A program made the translations under genes and the position numbers. Shown in pieces: positions 54,625-62,761 of a DNA stretch of 64,000 nucleotides. The stretch covers positions 2,914,001 to 2,978,000 of the forward strand of contig NC_014666.1 of assembly GCF_000166135.1 (NCBI RefSeq), read 5' to 3'. The notes below the pieces were generated by a model. That model searched no databases. It was not told the DNA's origin and saw nothing but the letters and a program-made list of their open reading frames with translations. This stretch comes from Pseudofrankia inefficax. Its GTDB lineage: Bacteria; Actinomycetota; Actinomycetes; Frankiales; Frankiaceae. Within the stretch, counting starts at the first letter, position 1, and the number at the start of each line of letters is the position of its first letter.

Positions 54625-56180
54625 GAGTTCACCGCCTTCCGCGCCCGCTCGAAGTCCTCGCCCAGCGGCAGGGCCCAGAGCAGCAGGCCTTCGATGGTCA
54701 GGACGCCGTCGTCCCCGTTGATGACGGTCTGACTGCCTGGGTCAGGCGCTCCCCACAGCGTCAACCCGAGGTCGGATACCGGGTGGTCTGCCTCTTCGTG
54801 GCCGCCAGCCGCCGTGGTGAACAGCGCGGGGACCAGCTCGAGAAGCAGGTCCCGAGCGGCTCGGCTGAGGTGGCTGCCGTGGAGCCCGCCGGCGGCGAGA
54901 AGCTCGGCCGCGGCCATCTCACGAGCCCTCGTCCGCTCCTGCGCCTGTGCCTCCAGACGCTCGGTCTGAGCCTTTGCGTCGGGCACGCGTGACGCTCGTC
55001 CCCGCGCGGTGCGATCACCTCGTTCCCGCAGCGAAACCGGCACGTCGACGGGCGCCGCCACCCACCATGAGGTACTCGGCCCGGCCCGCAGGTCCTGCTC
55101 CTCGGGCCCGAGGAGCAGATGCCGGGCCGGGAACGCGCCGAACGCGGCATCGAACATGCGATGCGCGGTCTCGCCGTCCGCGCCGTGGAACCAGCCCGCG
55201 AGCCTGAGGAGATCGGCCCGGCGCGAGACCCCGGTCCCGGACGCGGTCAGCATGCGCTTGGCGTTCGCGATCAGCTGGCCGAGCGCCTGGCGGGCGGCCA
55301 CGCGCAGCTGCTCGGGCCCAGATCGTTGGTCGGACGCCCCGTACCAGGCGGCGAGCTGTTCCCAGTCCGCGAGTGTCCGTCCCGGCAGTCGCTCGACCAC
55401 GATGAGGCGATCGCCCGCGGTGGGCGGCGCGGGCAGGTTGGCGAGCAACGTGTCGATCAGCGGGGGAGTGAGCAGGGTCTTCAGCCGGTTCAGAATCTCG
55501 GGCGCGTTCCGGGCGACGTCGGCCCCAATCAGGTCCACATAGTCGAGAAGCAGGTCTTTGAACTGGGCGTACTCCTCGCCCGCGAGGTCGTACCGGGTCA
55601 GGACGCCAGCCAGGTAGGCATAGAAGTCGGTCACGGACTCCTGGAACAGCCGGTGGTCGTTGAAGACCCCGGTGACCTGACCGGCTAACGACTCCGCGTC
55701 GACCGGCACCCTGTCGTACGAGACCTGAAGGAGGATGATCCTGAGGGTGTCGGAAATCCGCGCGAGCAGTTCCCGGGCGACCTCCCGCGCGCCGTCGACG
55801 GTCCGCAGGATCTCTTCGGCCTCGCGATGGAGCCGGCCGCCCAGCTTCGAGACCTGATAGCGGGACCGGGACCGGTGGTAGGCGGCGACGGTGCGCACCC
55901 GCGTCTCCCTGACCGACCGCACCAGGTTGCCCCAGACGACTAGTTGCGCGCAGCGGCTTTCGACAGCGTCGGTGTCGAGGTCAAGGCCCCGCTCGGCGAG
56001 CCGCGACGCGACCTCGGCTGCGGAGAGGTCCGCCAACAGGGTCTCGGTGAACAGCCGCATGACGGCCATGTACTCGTCGGCGGCCTCGACAGTGAGATAG
56101 GTGAAAAGCGAGCGCCTGGCCGCCATCTCGCGCGCGGCGGACGCCAGGTCCGGCTCGCCGTCGCCGTGGTCGTGCGCCAT
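54621..56180 (-). CDS. jetA: Wadjet subunit JetA (TIGR02677/DUF2397 type)
   Basis: First gene of the Wadjet operon; a 519-aa protein acting as the kleisin-like bridge. The N-terminus reads LFTYLTVEAADEYMAVMRLF, followed by winged-helix-like VASRLAERGLDLDTDAVESRCAQLVVWGNLV and HRSRSRYQVSKLG. A helical middle (YLAGVLTRYDLAGEEYAQFKDLL) and a C-terminal domain follow, ending GLLLWALPLGEDFERARKAVNS. A G-rich ribosome site (GGAGGGGGG) precedes ATG 56180. The stop overlaps jetB. Confidence 0.9.
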   Translation of the reverse strand: MAHDHGDGEPDLASAAREMAARRSLFTYLTVEAADEYMAVMRLFTETLLADLSAAEVASRLAERGLDLDTDAVESRCAQLVVWGNLVRSVRETRVRTVAAYHRSRSRYQVSKLGGRLHREAEEILRTVDGAREVARELLARISDTLRIILLQVSYDRVPVDAESLAGQVTGVFNDHRLFQESVTDFYAYLAGVLTRYDLAGEEYAQFKDLLLDYVDLIGADVARNAPEILNRLKTLLTPPLIDTLLANLPAPPTAGDRLIVVERLPGRTLADWEQLAAWYGASDQRSGPEQLRVAARQALGQLIANAKRMLTASGTGVSRRADLLRLAGWFHGADGETAHRMFDAAFGAFPARHLLLGPEEQDLRAGPSTSWWVAAPVDVPVSLRERGDRTARGRASRVPDAKAQTERLEAQAQERTRAREMAAAELLAAGGLHGSHLSRAARDLLLELVPALFTTAAGGHEEADHPVSDLGLTLWGAPDPGSQTVINGDDGVLTIEGLLLWALPLGEDFERARKAVNS

Positions 56181-56280
56181 CCTGGTGGGCCCCCCTCCGC
56201 ACTACGGAAGGACGCTAGACCCTGGGTGTGACAGTTCCGCGCCAGCCCGCCGTACGATCTGCGCCACAACTGCGCGCTTT

Positions 56281-57375
56281 TCAGTCCCGCGAATAGAGGT
56301 CGACTGGCAGGAAGGTGCGGACGGGTACGGGCTCTGCCCGCATCATTCGCTCCATGAGGTCGACGGCGTGTTCGGCGAGTCTGGCGTGGTCCTGTACGAC
56401 CGTCGCGCAGAGCGGGCTCACACCCGAGTCGACGAGCGCGACGACCTCGGACGTCCCGTCCACGCCGATCACCTGAGCAGCCGCTCCGCCGCCGGAGGCG
56501 AACATCTGCACGGCGTCGACGGCGCCGAGCGCCATCTCGTCGCTTGTGCAGAAGATCATGTCGACCGATCTTCCTTGCTGGCCGAGGGAGGTCAGCTTGC
56601 GACGAGCGATGTCCCTAGCGCGCCTGCGAACGAATCCGCCTTCCTCGTCGAGGACGATCTCGGCCTGAGGGCACCGGTCGCGCATCACTTCGACGAATCG
56701 CCGCTGCCGGCCGGTCTGGCCTCTACCCGCGATCACCAGCACGACCGGGTTCGCTCGACCCTCGCGACGCAGCTGGTCGGCGACGAAGTCGGCGGCCCGT
56801 TCGCCGATTTGTTCCGGGCGGTATCCGACGAACGCGGCGTTGGGCGGGTAGTCGCTTTCGTTGCGGAAGGGATCCACGTCCGCGAACACCACCGGAACCG
56901 AGGCGTTACGACAGAACTCCGCCAGGTCCTCGTACGTGTTCTCCGGGTCGGCCGGGATGACAAGGCCCGCGGAGTACCGGGCGCTCTTGGTGATGGTCTG
57001 TCGGAGGCGGTAGTTCTGCGCGGCGCCGAGGTAGTCCCGGTCGGGAATCTTGAGGACGAGGTCGAAGCCCCGGCGGTCCAGGGACTGGTCGACCGCCCGC
57101 AGCAGGTCGGCGAGCCAGTGCTTCTGGCCCCAGGCGGACATCACGACGAAGACATTGCGCTGCGGTCCAGTCCGCCACCACTTTCTCGAACTCAGCACAA
57201 GAAGGAGGAGAAGGAAAGCGACCGTGCCGAGGAAGATTCCGATGGGAACCCTGGCGCCCGCCAGCGGACTGTTCCTCAGTTTTCCGAGCGCGCTCGTCGC
57301 GGCGATGACACCGAGCCCGCCGAGCACCGAGGTGACGATCGCGAACAGCACCGGTCGCCGCACCGGGTCAAGCAT
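56281..57375 (-). CDS. Membrane-anchored periplasmic-binding-fold (sugar-binding type) protein
   Basis: A 364-aa protein with two N-terminal helices (about residues 8-30 and 46-66), then a type 1 periplasmic-binding domain. That domain runs from NVFVVMSAWGQKHWLADLLRAVDQ through FCTSDEMALGAVDAVQMF to IGVDGTSEVVALVDSGVSPLCATVVQ. It has no signal peptidase site, no lipobox and no helix-turn-helix. Positive residues flank the helices at MLDPVRRP, GKLRNS and RKWWRTGPQR, which places the binding domain in the cytoplasm by the positive-inside rule. It lies 100 bp upstream of jetA on the same strand. Its ligand and role are unknown. Confidence 0.8.
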   Translation of the reverse strand: MLDPVRRPVLFAIVTSVLGGLGVIAATSALGKLRNSPLAGARVPIGIFLGTVAFLLLLLVLSSRKWWRTGPQRNVFVVMSAWGQKHWLADLLRAVDQSLDRRGFDLVLKIPDRDYLGAAQNYRLRQTITKSARYSAGLVIPADPENTYEDLAEFCRNASVPVVFADVDPFRNESDYPPNAAFVGYRPEQIGERAADFVADQLRREGRANPVVLVIAGRGQTGRQRRFVEVMRDRCPQAEIVLDEEGGFVRRRARDIARRKLTSLGQQGRSVDMIFCTSDEMALGAVDAVQMFASGGGAAAQVIGVDGTSEVVALVDSGVSPLCATVVQDHARLAEHAVDLMERMMRAEPVPVRTFLPVDLYSRD

Positions 57376-57730
57376 GCGAACGCCCTGCCTCCATCCGCCC
57401 TCCTCGTTCCTGTGAGCAGGCGTGAAAGGTCCGTGACGATTCTTCGGGCTTCCGCGAGAGCGTCAGGCGAGATGACTCCGACAGGCGCCGACCAAGACCT
57501 GAGGGATCAGCCGGTGAGCCTACCGGGAACGCGACCGACGGGACCGATGATTCCAATACCCTCATCCTCGGGTCGACGAGGGGCCTCGACCGGTGATGAC
57601 GGAGCACCAGACGACGGAGCACCAGCGGCGACGACGGAGGATCGTAGCCGCGGCTCGGAACAGGCGGCGGAGTCAACGGGAAGCGTCGCGGAGTCAAGTC
57701 CGCACGCCGGCGGTGCGGCAGGTTGGACCC
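57376..57730. other. Divergent intergenic region, binding protein/MFS
   Basis: These 355 bp carry promoters for both directions. A short direct repeat GACGGAGCACCAG occurs at 57598-57610 and 57613-57625. No gene is supported; the open frame upstream of the MFS start has no ribosome site or family-like sequence. Confidence 0.55.
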
Positions 57731-58903
57731 ATGAGCAACCAGACCTCCGCGCCCGCGCCGACCGGCGAGGCCACCGTCCGGGCGACGGCCTGGGCGCCCG
57801 TGGCCGCGCTCGCGTCGGGGACGACCGTGCTCGTGACGAGCGAGTTCCTGCCGGCCGGCGTGCTGCCGACGATGGCCGCGGACATCGGTGTCAGCGAGGG
57901 CGTCGCGGGTCTCGCGGTCGCGGCCACGGCGATCGCGGGCGCCTTCACGGCCCCCACGATCGCGCTGCTGCTGCCGCGGACCGACCGTCGCACGGTGCTC
58001 ATCGTGCTGCTGACCGCCGGCGTGGTCGCCAACCTCGCCGTGACGGTCGCGCCGAACTTCGCCGTGCTGCTGCTGGGGCGACTCCTGCTCGGCATCGCGA
58101 TCGCCGGATTCTGGTCGTTCGCCTTTGGCGCGGGCCTGACCGCGATGCCCGGCCGGCCGAGCGCCGTGTCGACCGCGCTCGCGTTCGGCGTGAGCCTCGC
58201 GACGGTGCTGGGTGTGCCGCTGGCCGCGCTCGTCGGCAACGACGTCGGCTGGCGGGCCGCGTTCGCCGGCGCCGCGGCCGTCTGCGCCGCCGCGGCGGCC
58301 TGGCTGGCGGTCAGCCTGCCAGCGGTGCCGGCGCATCCGTCCGCCGGTCTGCCGATGCTGCGGGCGGCCCTCGCGCGGCGACGGCTCATGGCGGGGATCG
58401 GATGCGTCGCGCTCGCCGCGTTCGGGAACTTCGCCAGCTACCCGTACATCAGGGTCGCGATCGAGCGGGTGAGCGCCGACACGACGTGGCTGCTCGTAGC
58501 CTGGGGCGTCGGAGGCATGGCGGGCAACTTCCTAGCCGGCGCGCTCGCCGCGAGGCTGCGGCAGCTGGCGGCCGGGGCGCCGGTCCTGCTCGCCGCCGGA
58601 CTGCTGATCACCGCCACGGCGCACTCCGTCGTGCCGCTCGCCGCCGGGATCGTGCTGTGGGGGTTCGCGTTCAACATGCTGCCGGTCGCGACCCAGCTGT
58701 GGGTGACCAGAGTCGAGCCGGACCGCGCGGAGGCCGCGGTGTCGCTGCAGGTCACGGCGTTCCAGGTCGCGATCACACTGGGCGCCTCGGTGGGCGGTGC
58801 GCTGCTCGACGCCCACGGCGTGCGGGTGCCGCTGGTCGTCGGGGCCGCCTCGGCGCTCGCCGCCGGCCTCGGCTTCGGGCTACTGCGGGTGCCCCGCGGC
58901 TGA
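57731..58903 (+). CDS. MFS transporter (DHA1-like, sugar/drug efflux)
   Basis: A 390-aa protein with twelve hydrophobic segments. The N-terminal TSEFLPAGVLPTMAADIGVSEGVAGLAVAATAIAGAF and GRLLLGIAIAGFWSFAFG are typical of the DHA1/AraJ-like efflux group. GFAFNMLPVATQLWVTRVEPDRAEAAVSLQ marks the second half. The ATG at 57731 opens shortly before helix 1. Its 3' end overlaps the convergent AraC-type regulator by 24 bp. Substrate unknown. Confidence 0.9.
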   Translation: MSNQTSAPAPTGEATVRATAWAPVAALASGTTVLVTSEFLPAGVLPTMAADIGVSEGVAGLAVAATAIAGAFTAPTIALLLPRTDRRTVLIVLLTAGVVANLAVTVAPNFAVLLLGRLLLGIAIAGFWSFAFGAGLTAMPGRPSAVSTALAFGVSLATVLGVPLAALVGNDVGWRAAFAGAAAVCAAAAAWLAVSLPAVPAHPSAGLPMLRAALARRRLMAGIGCVALAAFGNFASYPYIRVAIERVSADTTWLLVAWGVGGMAGNFLAGALAARLRQLAAGAPVLLAAGLLITATAHSVVPLAAGIVLWGFAFNMLPVATQLWVTRVEPDRAEAAVSLQVTAFQVAITLGASVGGALLDAHGVRVPLVVGAASALAAGLGFGLLRVPRG

Positions 58904-59707
58904 CGACGACGTCGCCGCGCGCCACGCCTGCGGCGCCGCGCCGTGGTGGGCGGCGAACGCCCTGCTGAACGCCGCGACCGAGCGGTAGCCCACCGCGGAC
59001 GCGACCCGTCCCACCGGCTGGGAGCCGTCGGTCAGCAGCGTGCGCGCGTGGTGCATCCGCAGCTCGCGCAGTATCTCCATCGGGGACCGCCCGGTCGCGC
59101 GCCGGAACCGCGCCGTCAACGCGGATCGCGACAGGTGGGCCAACCGCGCCATCCGCTCGGGCGTCCAGTCCTCGCCCGGATCCGACGCGAGCGCGGCGAG
59201 CACGTCCGCGACGGCCTCGTCCTGCCGCGGCCGCTCGTCGGGTTCGCGCGTCTCCAGCCAGGAGGTCACCAGCGCGGCGCCGAGCAGGCTCGCGTAGCCG
59301 AACGCGAACAGTGGCGTGAGACACCGGCCTTCGAGCGGGCACGTTCCGATGAGGCGCGTCACGGCGGGATGGCGACCGCTGAACCCTCGCACGACGAACG
59401 GGCTCGGCAGCCGGTAGGACGACGCCACCACCGGCCGCAGGTCGGCGGCCGCGAGCAGCAGGTCCTCGCCGGCGACGAGCCGGTGGGCGGTGCGCGCCGC
59501 GACGAGCGCCGCGTCTCCCGTGTCGAGACCATGGCGACCGGCCGCGGTCTGGAGCTCCGCGGAACCGTCCAGAACGAGCATCCACAACGGACCCCGCGCG
59601 GGCGGGAGGGCCGAGCCGGCCGGAACGCGCTCGTGCTCGAGCCGTGACATCTCCCAGACGTTCCCGTGCGTCGAGAGCCGCCCGGCGTCGGACCTCGGCT
59701 CGTTCAC
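58880..59707 (-). CDS. AraC-family transcriptional regulator (cupin type)
   Basis: An N-terminal cupin-like sensor region (WMLVLDGSAELQTAAGRHGLDTGDAALVAART) is followed by the two AraC helix-turn-helix units near the C-terminus. These are ERMARLAHLSRSALTARFRRATGRSPMEI and VGRVASAVGYRSVAAFSRAFAAHHGAAP. GTG 59707 is chosen (275 aa); GTG 59719, GTG 59761 and ATG 59650 are alternatives without better ribosome sites. Convergent with and overlapping the MFS gene, it is a plausible regulator of that exporter. Confidence 0.88.
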   Translation of the reverse strand: MNEPRSDAGRLSTHGNVWEMSRLEHERVPAGSALPPARGPLWMLVLDGSAELQTAAGRHGLDTGDAALVAARTAHRLVAGEDLLLAAADLRPVVASSYRLPSPFVVRGFSGRHPAVTRLIGTCPLEGRCLTPLFAFGYASLLGAALVTSWLETREPDERPRQDEAVADVLAALASDPGEDWTPERMARLAHLSRSALTARFRRATGRSPMEILRELRMHHARTLLTDGSQPVGRVASAVGYRSVAAFSRAFAAHHGAAPQAWRAATSSSAAGHPQ

Positions 59708-59819
59708 AGTCGCGGCCACACCGACAGAGCGCTGTGCCGGGCACGGCGTATTCCGGACCACGGGCCGGTGGGCGGTCTACGTTCCTGCATGAAGTTGGGC
59801 GTCGACGGCGAGATGTCGG

Positions 59820-60794
59820 CTATCCCTGGGTACCCCCGGCGGCCGGCGGGTCGCCGGTGACGGGTTCCAGGACGAGGACCGGGATCTGGCGGTCGATCTG
59901 GCGCTGGTAGTCGGCGTAGTCCGCAAACGCGTCCACCGCGCGGCGCCACCAGAGGGCCTTCTCGTCCCCGAACACCTCGCGGGCCCGGTACTGGCGCGTC
60001 ACCGCGCGGTCCTGGAGCTCGATGACAGGCGCGGCGAGCAGGCTCGCGTACCACTGCGGGTTGGCCGGTTGGGCGCCGTTGGACGCGACAGCCGCATAGC
60101 TGCCCTCGTGCTCGACCCGCATCACCGGTGTCTTGCGAACCTTGCCGCTCCTGGCGCCCAGGTAGGTCATCAGCACCATGGGCCGGCCTTTCATCGTGAC
60201 GCCGTCCGTCGTGCCGGTGCGCATGATCTGCTCGACGTGGTCGCGCACGAAACCCAACGCGCTTGGTTCGTAGTCGCCCGTCCTCGGCCCGCGCCGATCG
60301 GGGCGCCCGGCCCGTCGCGAGTCCGCGACCGGAGCGGGCCGGCGGCCAGATGGCTGGTCGGGGCGCCTGGTGTCCACGTTGCGGGTCAGGGTGTTGAGGA
60401 TGCCGGGTAGTTCCGTCACCGTCTCGGCGGGCAGGCCGGCCACGGTCTCCTGCGCGAGAGTTCGCCACAGGTCCTTGACCTGGTCGGCCACCGCCTGGCC
60501 GCGGTCGGTGAGTGCGACGACGCTGGCGCGCCTGTCGGACGGGTCCGCCGTGCGGCGGAGGTGGCCGGAGGCTTCGAGCTTGCGGGTCATGAGCGTGACG
60601 CTGGGTGGCTCGCACCCGAGGGCCTCGCTGAGCTGGGCCTGGATCCTCGGGCCGGTCCTGGCGAGTTCGAGCAGGAGCGCCTCCTGCCCGGGGTACAGGC
60701 CGAGCGGGGTCAGCAGGGCCGCGGCCCTGGCCCGGTGGCGCAGGCTCAGGAGCCGGATGGCCTGGTTGATGGCGTCGGCGTGCTCGAACTCCAC
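59820..60794 (-). CDS. MarR regulator fused to an F420-type (DDN) nitroreductase domain
   Basis: A 324-aa single frame with two domains. Residues 1-140 are a MarR winged helix: QAIRLLSLRHRARAAALLTP, AQLSEALGCEPPSVTLMTRKLEASGHLRR with the wing DPSDRRASVVALTDRG. After an Arg/Pro-rich linker of about 40 residues, residues 190-320 match the deazaflavin-dependent nitroreductase family. Segments include KGRPMVLMTYLGARSGKVRKTPVMRVEHEGSYAAVASNGA and WYASLLAAPVIELQD. GTG 60794 is chosen because GGGGAGGGG lies just before it. A 28-bp palindrome lies 22 bp upstream. Confidence 0.87.
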   Translation of the reverse strand: MEFEHADAINQAIRLLSLRHRARAAALLTPLGLYPGQEALLLELARTGPRIQAQLSEALGCEPPSVTLMTRKLEASGHLRRTADPSDRRASVVALTDRGQAVADQVKDLWRTLAQETVAGLPAETVTELPGILNTLTRNVDTRRPDQPSGRRPAPVADSRRAGRPDRRGPRTGDYEPSALGFVRDHVEQIMRTGTTDGVTMKGRPMVLMTYLGARSGKVRKTPVMRVEHEGSYAAVASNGAQPANPQWYASLLAAPVIELQDRAVTRQYRAREVFGDEKALWWRRAVDAFADYADYQRQIDRQIPVLVLEPVTGDPPAAGGTQG

Positions 60795-60815
60795 GGCCCC
60801 TCCCCGACGAGACAA

Positions 60816-60843
60816 GTTATGCGCATAACGTTATGCGCATAAC
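60816..60843. promoter_or_regulatory. 28-bp perfect palindromic operator of the MarR fusion gene
   Basis: Two adjoining copies of the self-complementary 14-mer GTTATGCGCATAAC (60816-60829 and 60830-60843) form one 28-bp perfect palindrome. It lies 22 bp upstream of the MarR-fusion start and about 170 bp before the divergent secreted protein. MarR dimers bind such palindromes, so two dimers could sit side by side. It is a near-certain regulatory site in an otherwise GC-rich context. Confidence 0.85.
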
Positions 60844-61014
60844 TAACTGGGCGTCAAGCTGAGGTGGTCAAGCGTGACGCCGCACCCGTTCGGCCGGGCG
60901 TCGGGCGGGAGTGTCGTGAAGCCGACCTTCGTCATCCACCTCGACCCCTCGGGCGAACTCTCCGTGACGCCAGCGCGCCTCTCCGTCCAAGGCTGGCGTC
61001 GGAAGGAGAAGACT

Positions 61015-61506
61015 GTGACCATCCTGCGTTCAGGTGCTCGCCGCCTCGTGCTCGGAGCCGCGGCCGCCGTCCTTGTCACGTCGGCGGCGGTCGTCGGTGG
61101 CGCCGCCACGCCGGCGTTGGCGGCCGGCACGTGCGTCGACCAGTTCACGGGAGCCGCGCTCCCGGTGACGCTGAGCGGAACGAACGGCAACGACGTCCTG
61201 ACCGTCACCAGTAGCAACGCGGTGGTCGATGCCCTCGGCGGCAACGACACCGTGAAGGTCGGTCCCAACCTGTCCGGCGTGGTGATCTGCCTGGGCGACG
61301 GCGACGACACGGTCACCGGCAACGGCGGGGCGCCGAACCGCGCCCTGTCGGTGATGGGCGGCCCGGGCAACGACGCGATCACCTCCGGCAGCGGGGGCGA
61401 CGTGCTCAACGGCGGCACGGGCTTCGACTTCATCGACGGCGGCGCCGGCAGCGACATCTGCAAGAACGTCGAGACCGCCGCGAGCTGCGAGCTCGTCCAG
61501 AACTGA
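61015..61506 (+). CDS. Secreted RTX-like repeat protein
   Basis: GTG 61015 follows GGAAGGAG by 6 nt. A signal peptide (RRLVLGAAAAVLVTSAAVVGGAATPALAA) probably ends near residue 36 at ALAA. The mature part of about 127 residues has hemolysin-type calcium-binding nonapeptides: LGGNDTVKV, LGDGDDTVTGNGG, GGPGNDAIT, GGTGFDFIDGGAGSD. Three cysteines are present (GTCVDQF, VICLG and the pair DICKNVETAASCELV contribute). Being divergent from the MarR-fusion gene across the palindrome, it may share its regulation. Length is 163 aa. Confidence 0.85.
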   Translation: MTILRSGARRLVLGAAAAVLVTSAAVVGGAATPALAAGTCVDQFTGAALPVTLSGTNGNDVLTVTSSNAVVDALGGNDTVKVGPNLSGVVICLGDGDDTVTGNGGAPNRALSVMGGPGNDAITSGSGGDVLNGGTGFDFIDGGAGSDICKNVETAASCELVQN

Positions 61507-61517
61507 CGCGACCCACC

Positions 61518-61559
61518 GGTCACCCGCGCCCGCGGCCCTGGCCCCGGGCGCGGGTGACC
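61518..61559 (+). terminator. Long perfect hairpin after the RTX-like gene
   Basis: A perfect 15-bp stem (GGTCACCCGCGCCCG and its complement) with a 12-nt loop begins 11 bp after the stop codon. No T-run follows. Good candidate for a factor-aided or hairpin-only terminator. Confidence 0.8.
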
Positions 61560-61686
61560 GCCGAAGACAACAGGGTCGTCGGCAGGGAGACCGAGGCGGA
61601 GCGCGCAGCCGGCACGTTGGCTGACGTCGCCTGGAGTCAGATCGCCATCGCGTGGGCGGTGGATCCTGACCGGTCCTGGCCCAGCA

Positions 61687-62337
61687 TCAGAGCCATTCGT
61701 CCAGTTGTTCCCAGGTCGCGGTGACCTCGATGGGGTCGATGGCGTCGATGGCGAGGATGTCCTTCTTCCGGAAGGTGACCTGCTCCATCGCGTAGGCGCC
61801 GTCCGACGTCAGGCGCAGCCGTTCGACGGAGACCGCCGGGCCGTCGTTCTGAGCGAGCCGGATGATCCAGTAGAAGCCGATTCCGGCCCTGGCGTAGCGG
61901 ACTCGCTTGACGAGCAGGTCATCCGAGACCGAACCAGGTGACACGATCTCGATGACGATCAACGTGTCGGCCGCGGTGGGCTTGCCCTGCCACCGTCCCC
62001 GGCGCGGGTCGTCGAGGCACCGGAAGAGGGTCAGGTCCGGGCGGCGGAAATGAAACGGCACCTCGGTGAGCAGGACGTCGATGTCAGCGCGGACCCGATG
62101 ACAGGTCCCCGTGCGCTGGTCGTGCTTGCGAGCGGCCTCTGCGAGCGCGTTGAGCAGGGCGTGCTGGACTGCCAGGTGCTTGTCGCTGGGCGAATGGCAG
62201 ATGACAACCGATCCGTCCGAGACCTCGATCCGGCCGGCTAGATCCTCGGGAAGCTCTTCGTAAAGATCGAGAGTCATCTCGGGCGCCTGGGCCGCGGCAC
62301 GTAGCCATGACCAGTCGGGGGCCTCTGGCGTCGCCAT
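61687..62337 (-). CDS. Uma2-family endonuclease-fold protein
   Basis: A 216-aa protein of the Uma2/DUF820 family, a PD-(D/E)XK nuclease-like fold common in Frankia, Streptomyces and cyanobacteria. The N-terminal block is MTLDLYEELPEDLAGRIEVSDGSVVICHSPS. The acidic core is in FRRPDLTLFRC and TLIVIEIVSPGSVSDDLLVKRVRYARAGI, ending with GFYWIIRL. ATG 62337 is chosen; longer starts have no ribosome site. The biological role of the family is not established. Confidence 0.88.
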   Translation of the reverse strand: MATPEAPDWSWLRAAAQAPEMTLDLYEELPEDLAGRIEVSDGSVVICHSPSDKHLAVQHALLNALAEAARKHDQRTGTCHRVRADIDVLLTEVPFHFRRPDLTLFRCLDDPRRGRWQGKPTAADTLIVIEIVSPGSVSDDLLVKRVRYARAGIGFYWIIRLAQNDGPAVSVERLRLTSDGAYAMEQVTFRKKDILAIDAIDPIEVTATWEQLDEWL

Positions 62338-62761
62338 GGGCGTCAGGTTACCCGCCACCCGTGACACGCCACCGCCGGTCGAATCAGGCCCTCGCGTGAG
62401 GATCAAGGGACTGGCGCTGGCCTGATGGCCGGGCGTGGCCGTATTCCGATTACGGAAGCAGGTTGGTGCGCGACGCGCCGTGATGCTCGCTGGGGCGTTG
62501 GCGGCGCCTACGCCGCTAGCCTCTTGGGCCGATCGACCACCTCGTCGACGCGGCTGGCGGGCTCGGCGGCTGGCGGGGGCGTTCGGCCCGGCCCGGTGAG
62601 GCCGGCGCGGCCCTCGCCTGTGGCGGGCTGTTTCCGCAGGTCACGGGCGGCCGGTGGGCCGTGGCCGCAAGATCCGCCTGACAGCCGGCGCCAAGGTTAA
62701 CGGGATAGATGTGTGCAAAGAGCCAGGAGGTGGGCAGCCCGGAGATCTGAGGGGAGTGCGG
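62338..62761. other. Intergenic region before the acyltransferase gene
   Basis: About 420 bp with no supported gene. A short inverted repeat TTCCG-ATTA-CGGAA is at 62444-62457. The stretch near 62695-62720 is AT-richer (GTTAACGGGATAGATGTG) and is the likeliest promoter location for the downstream gene. Confidence 0.5.
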
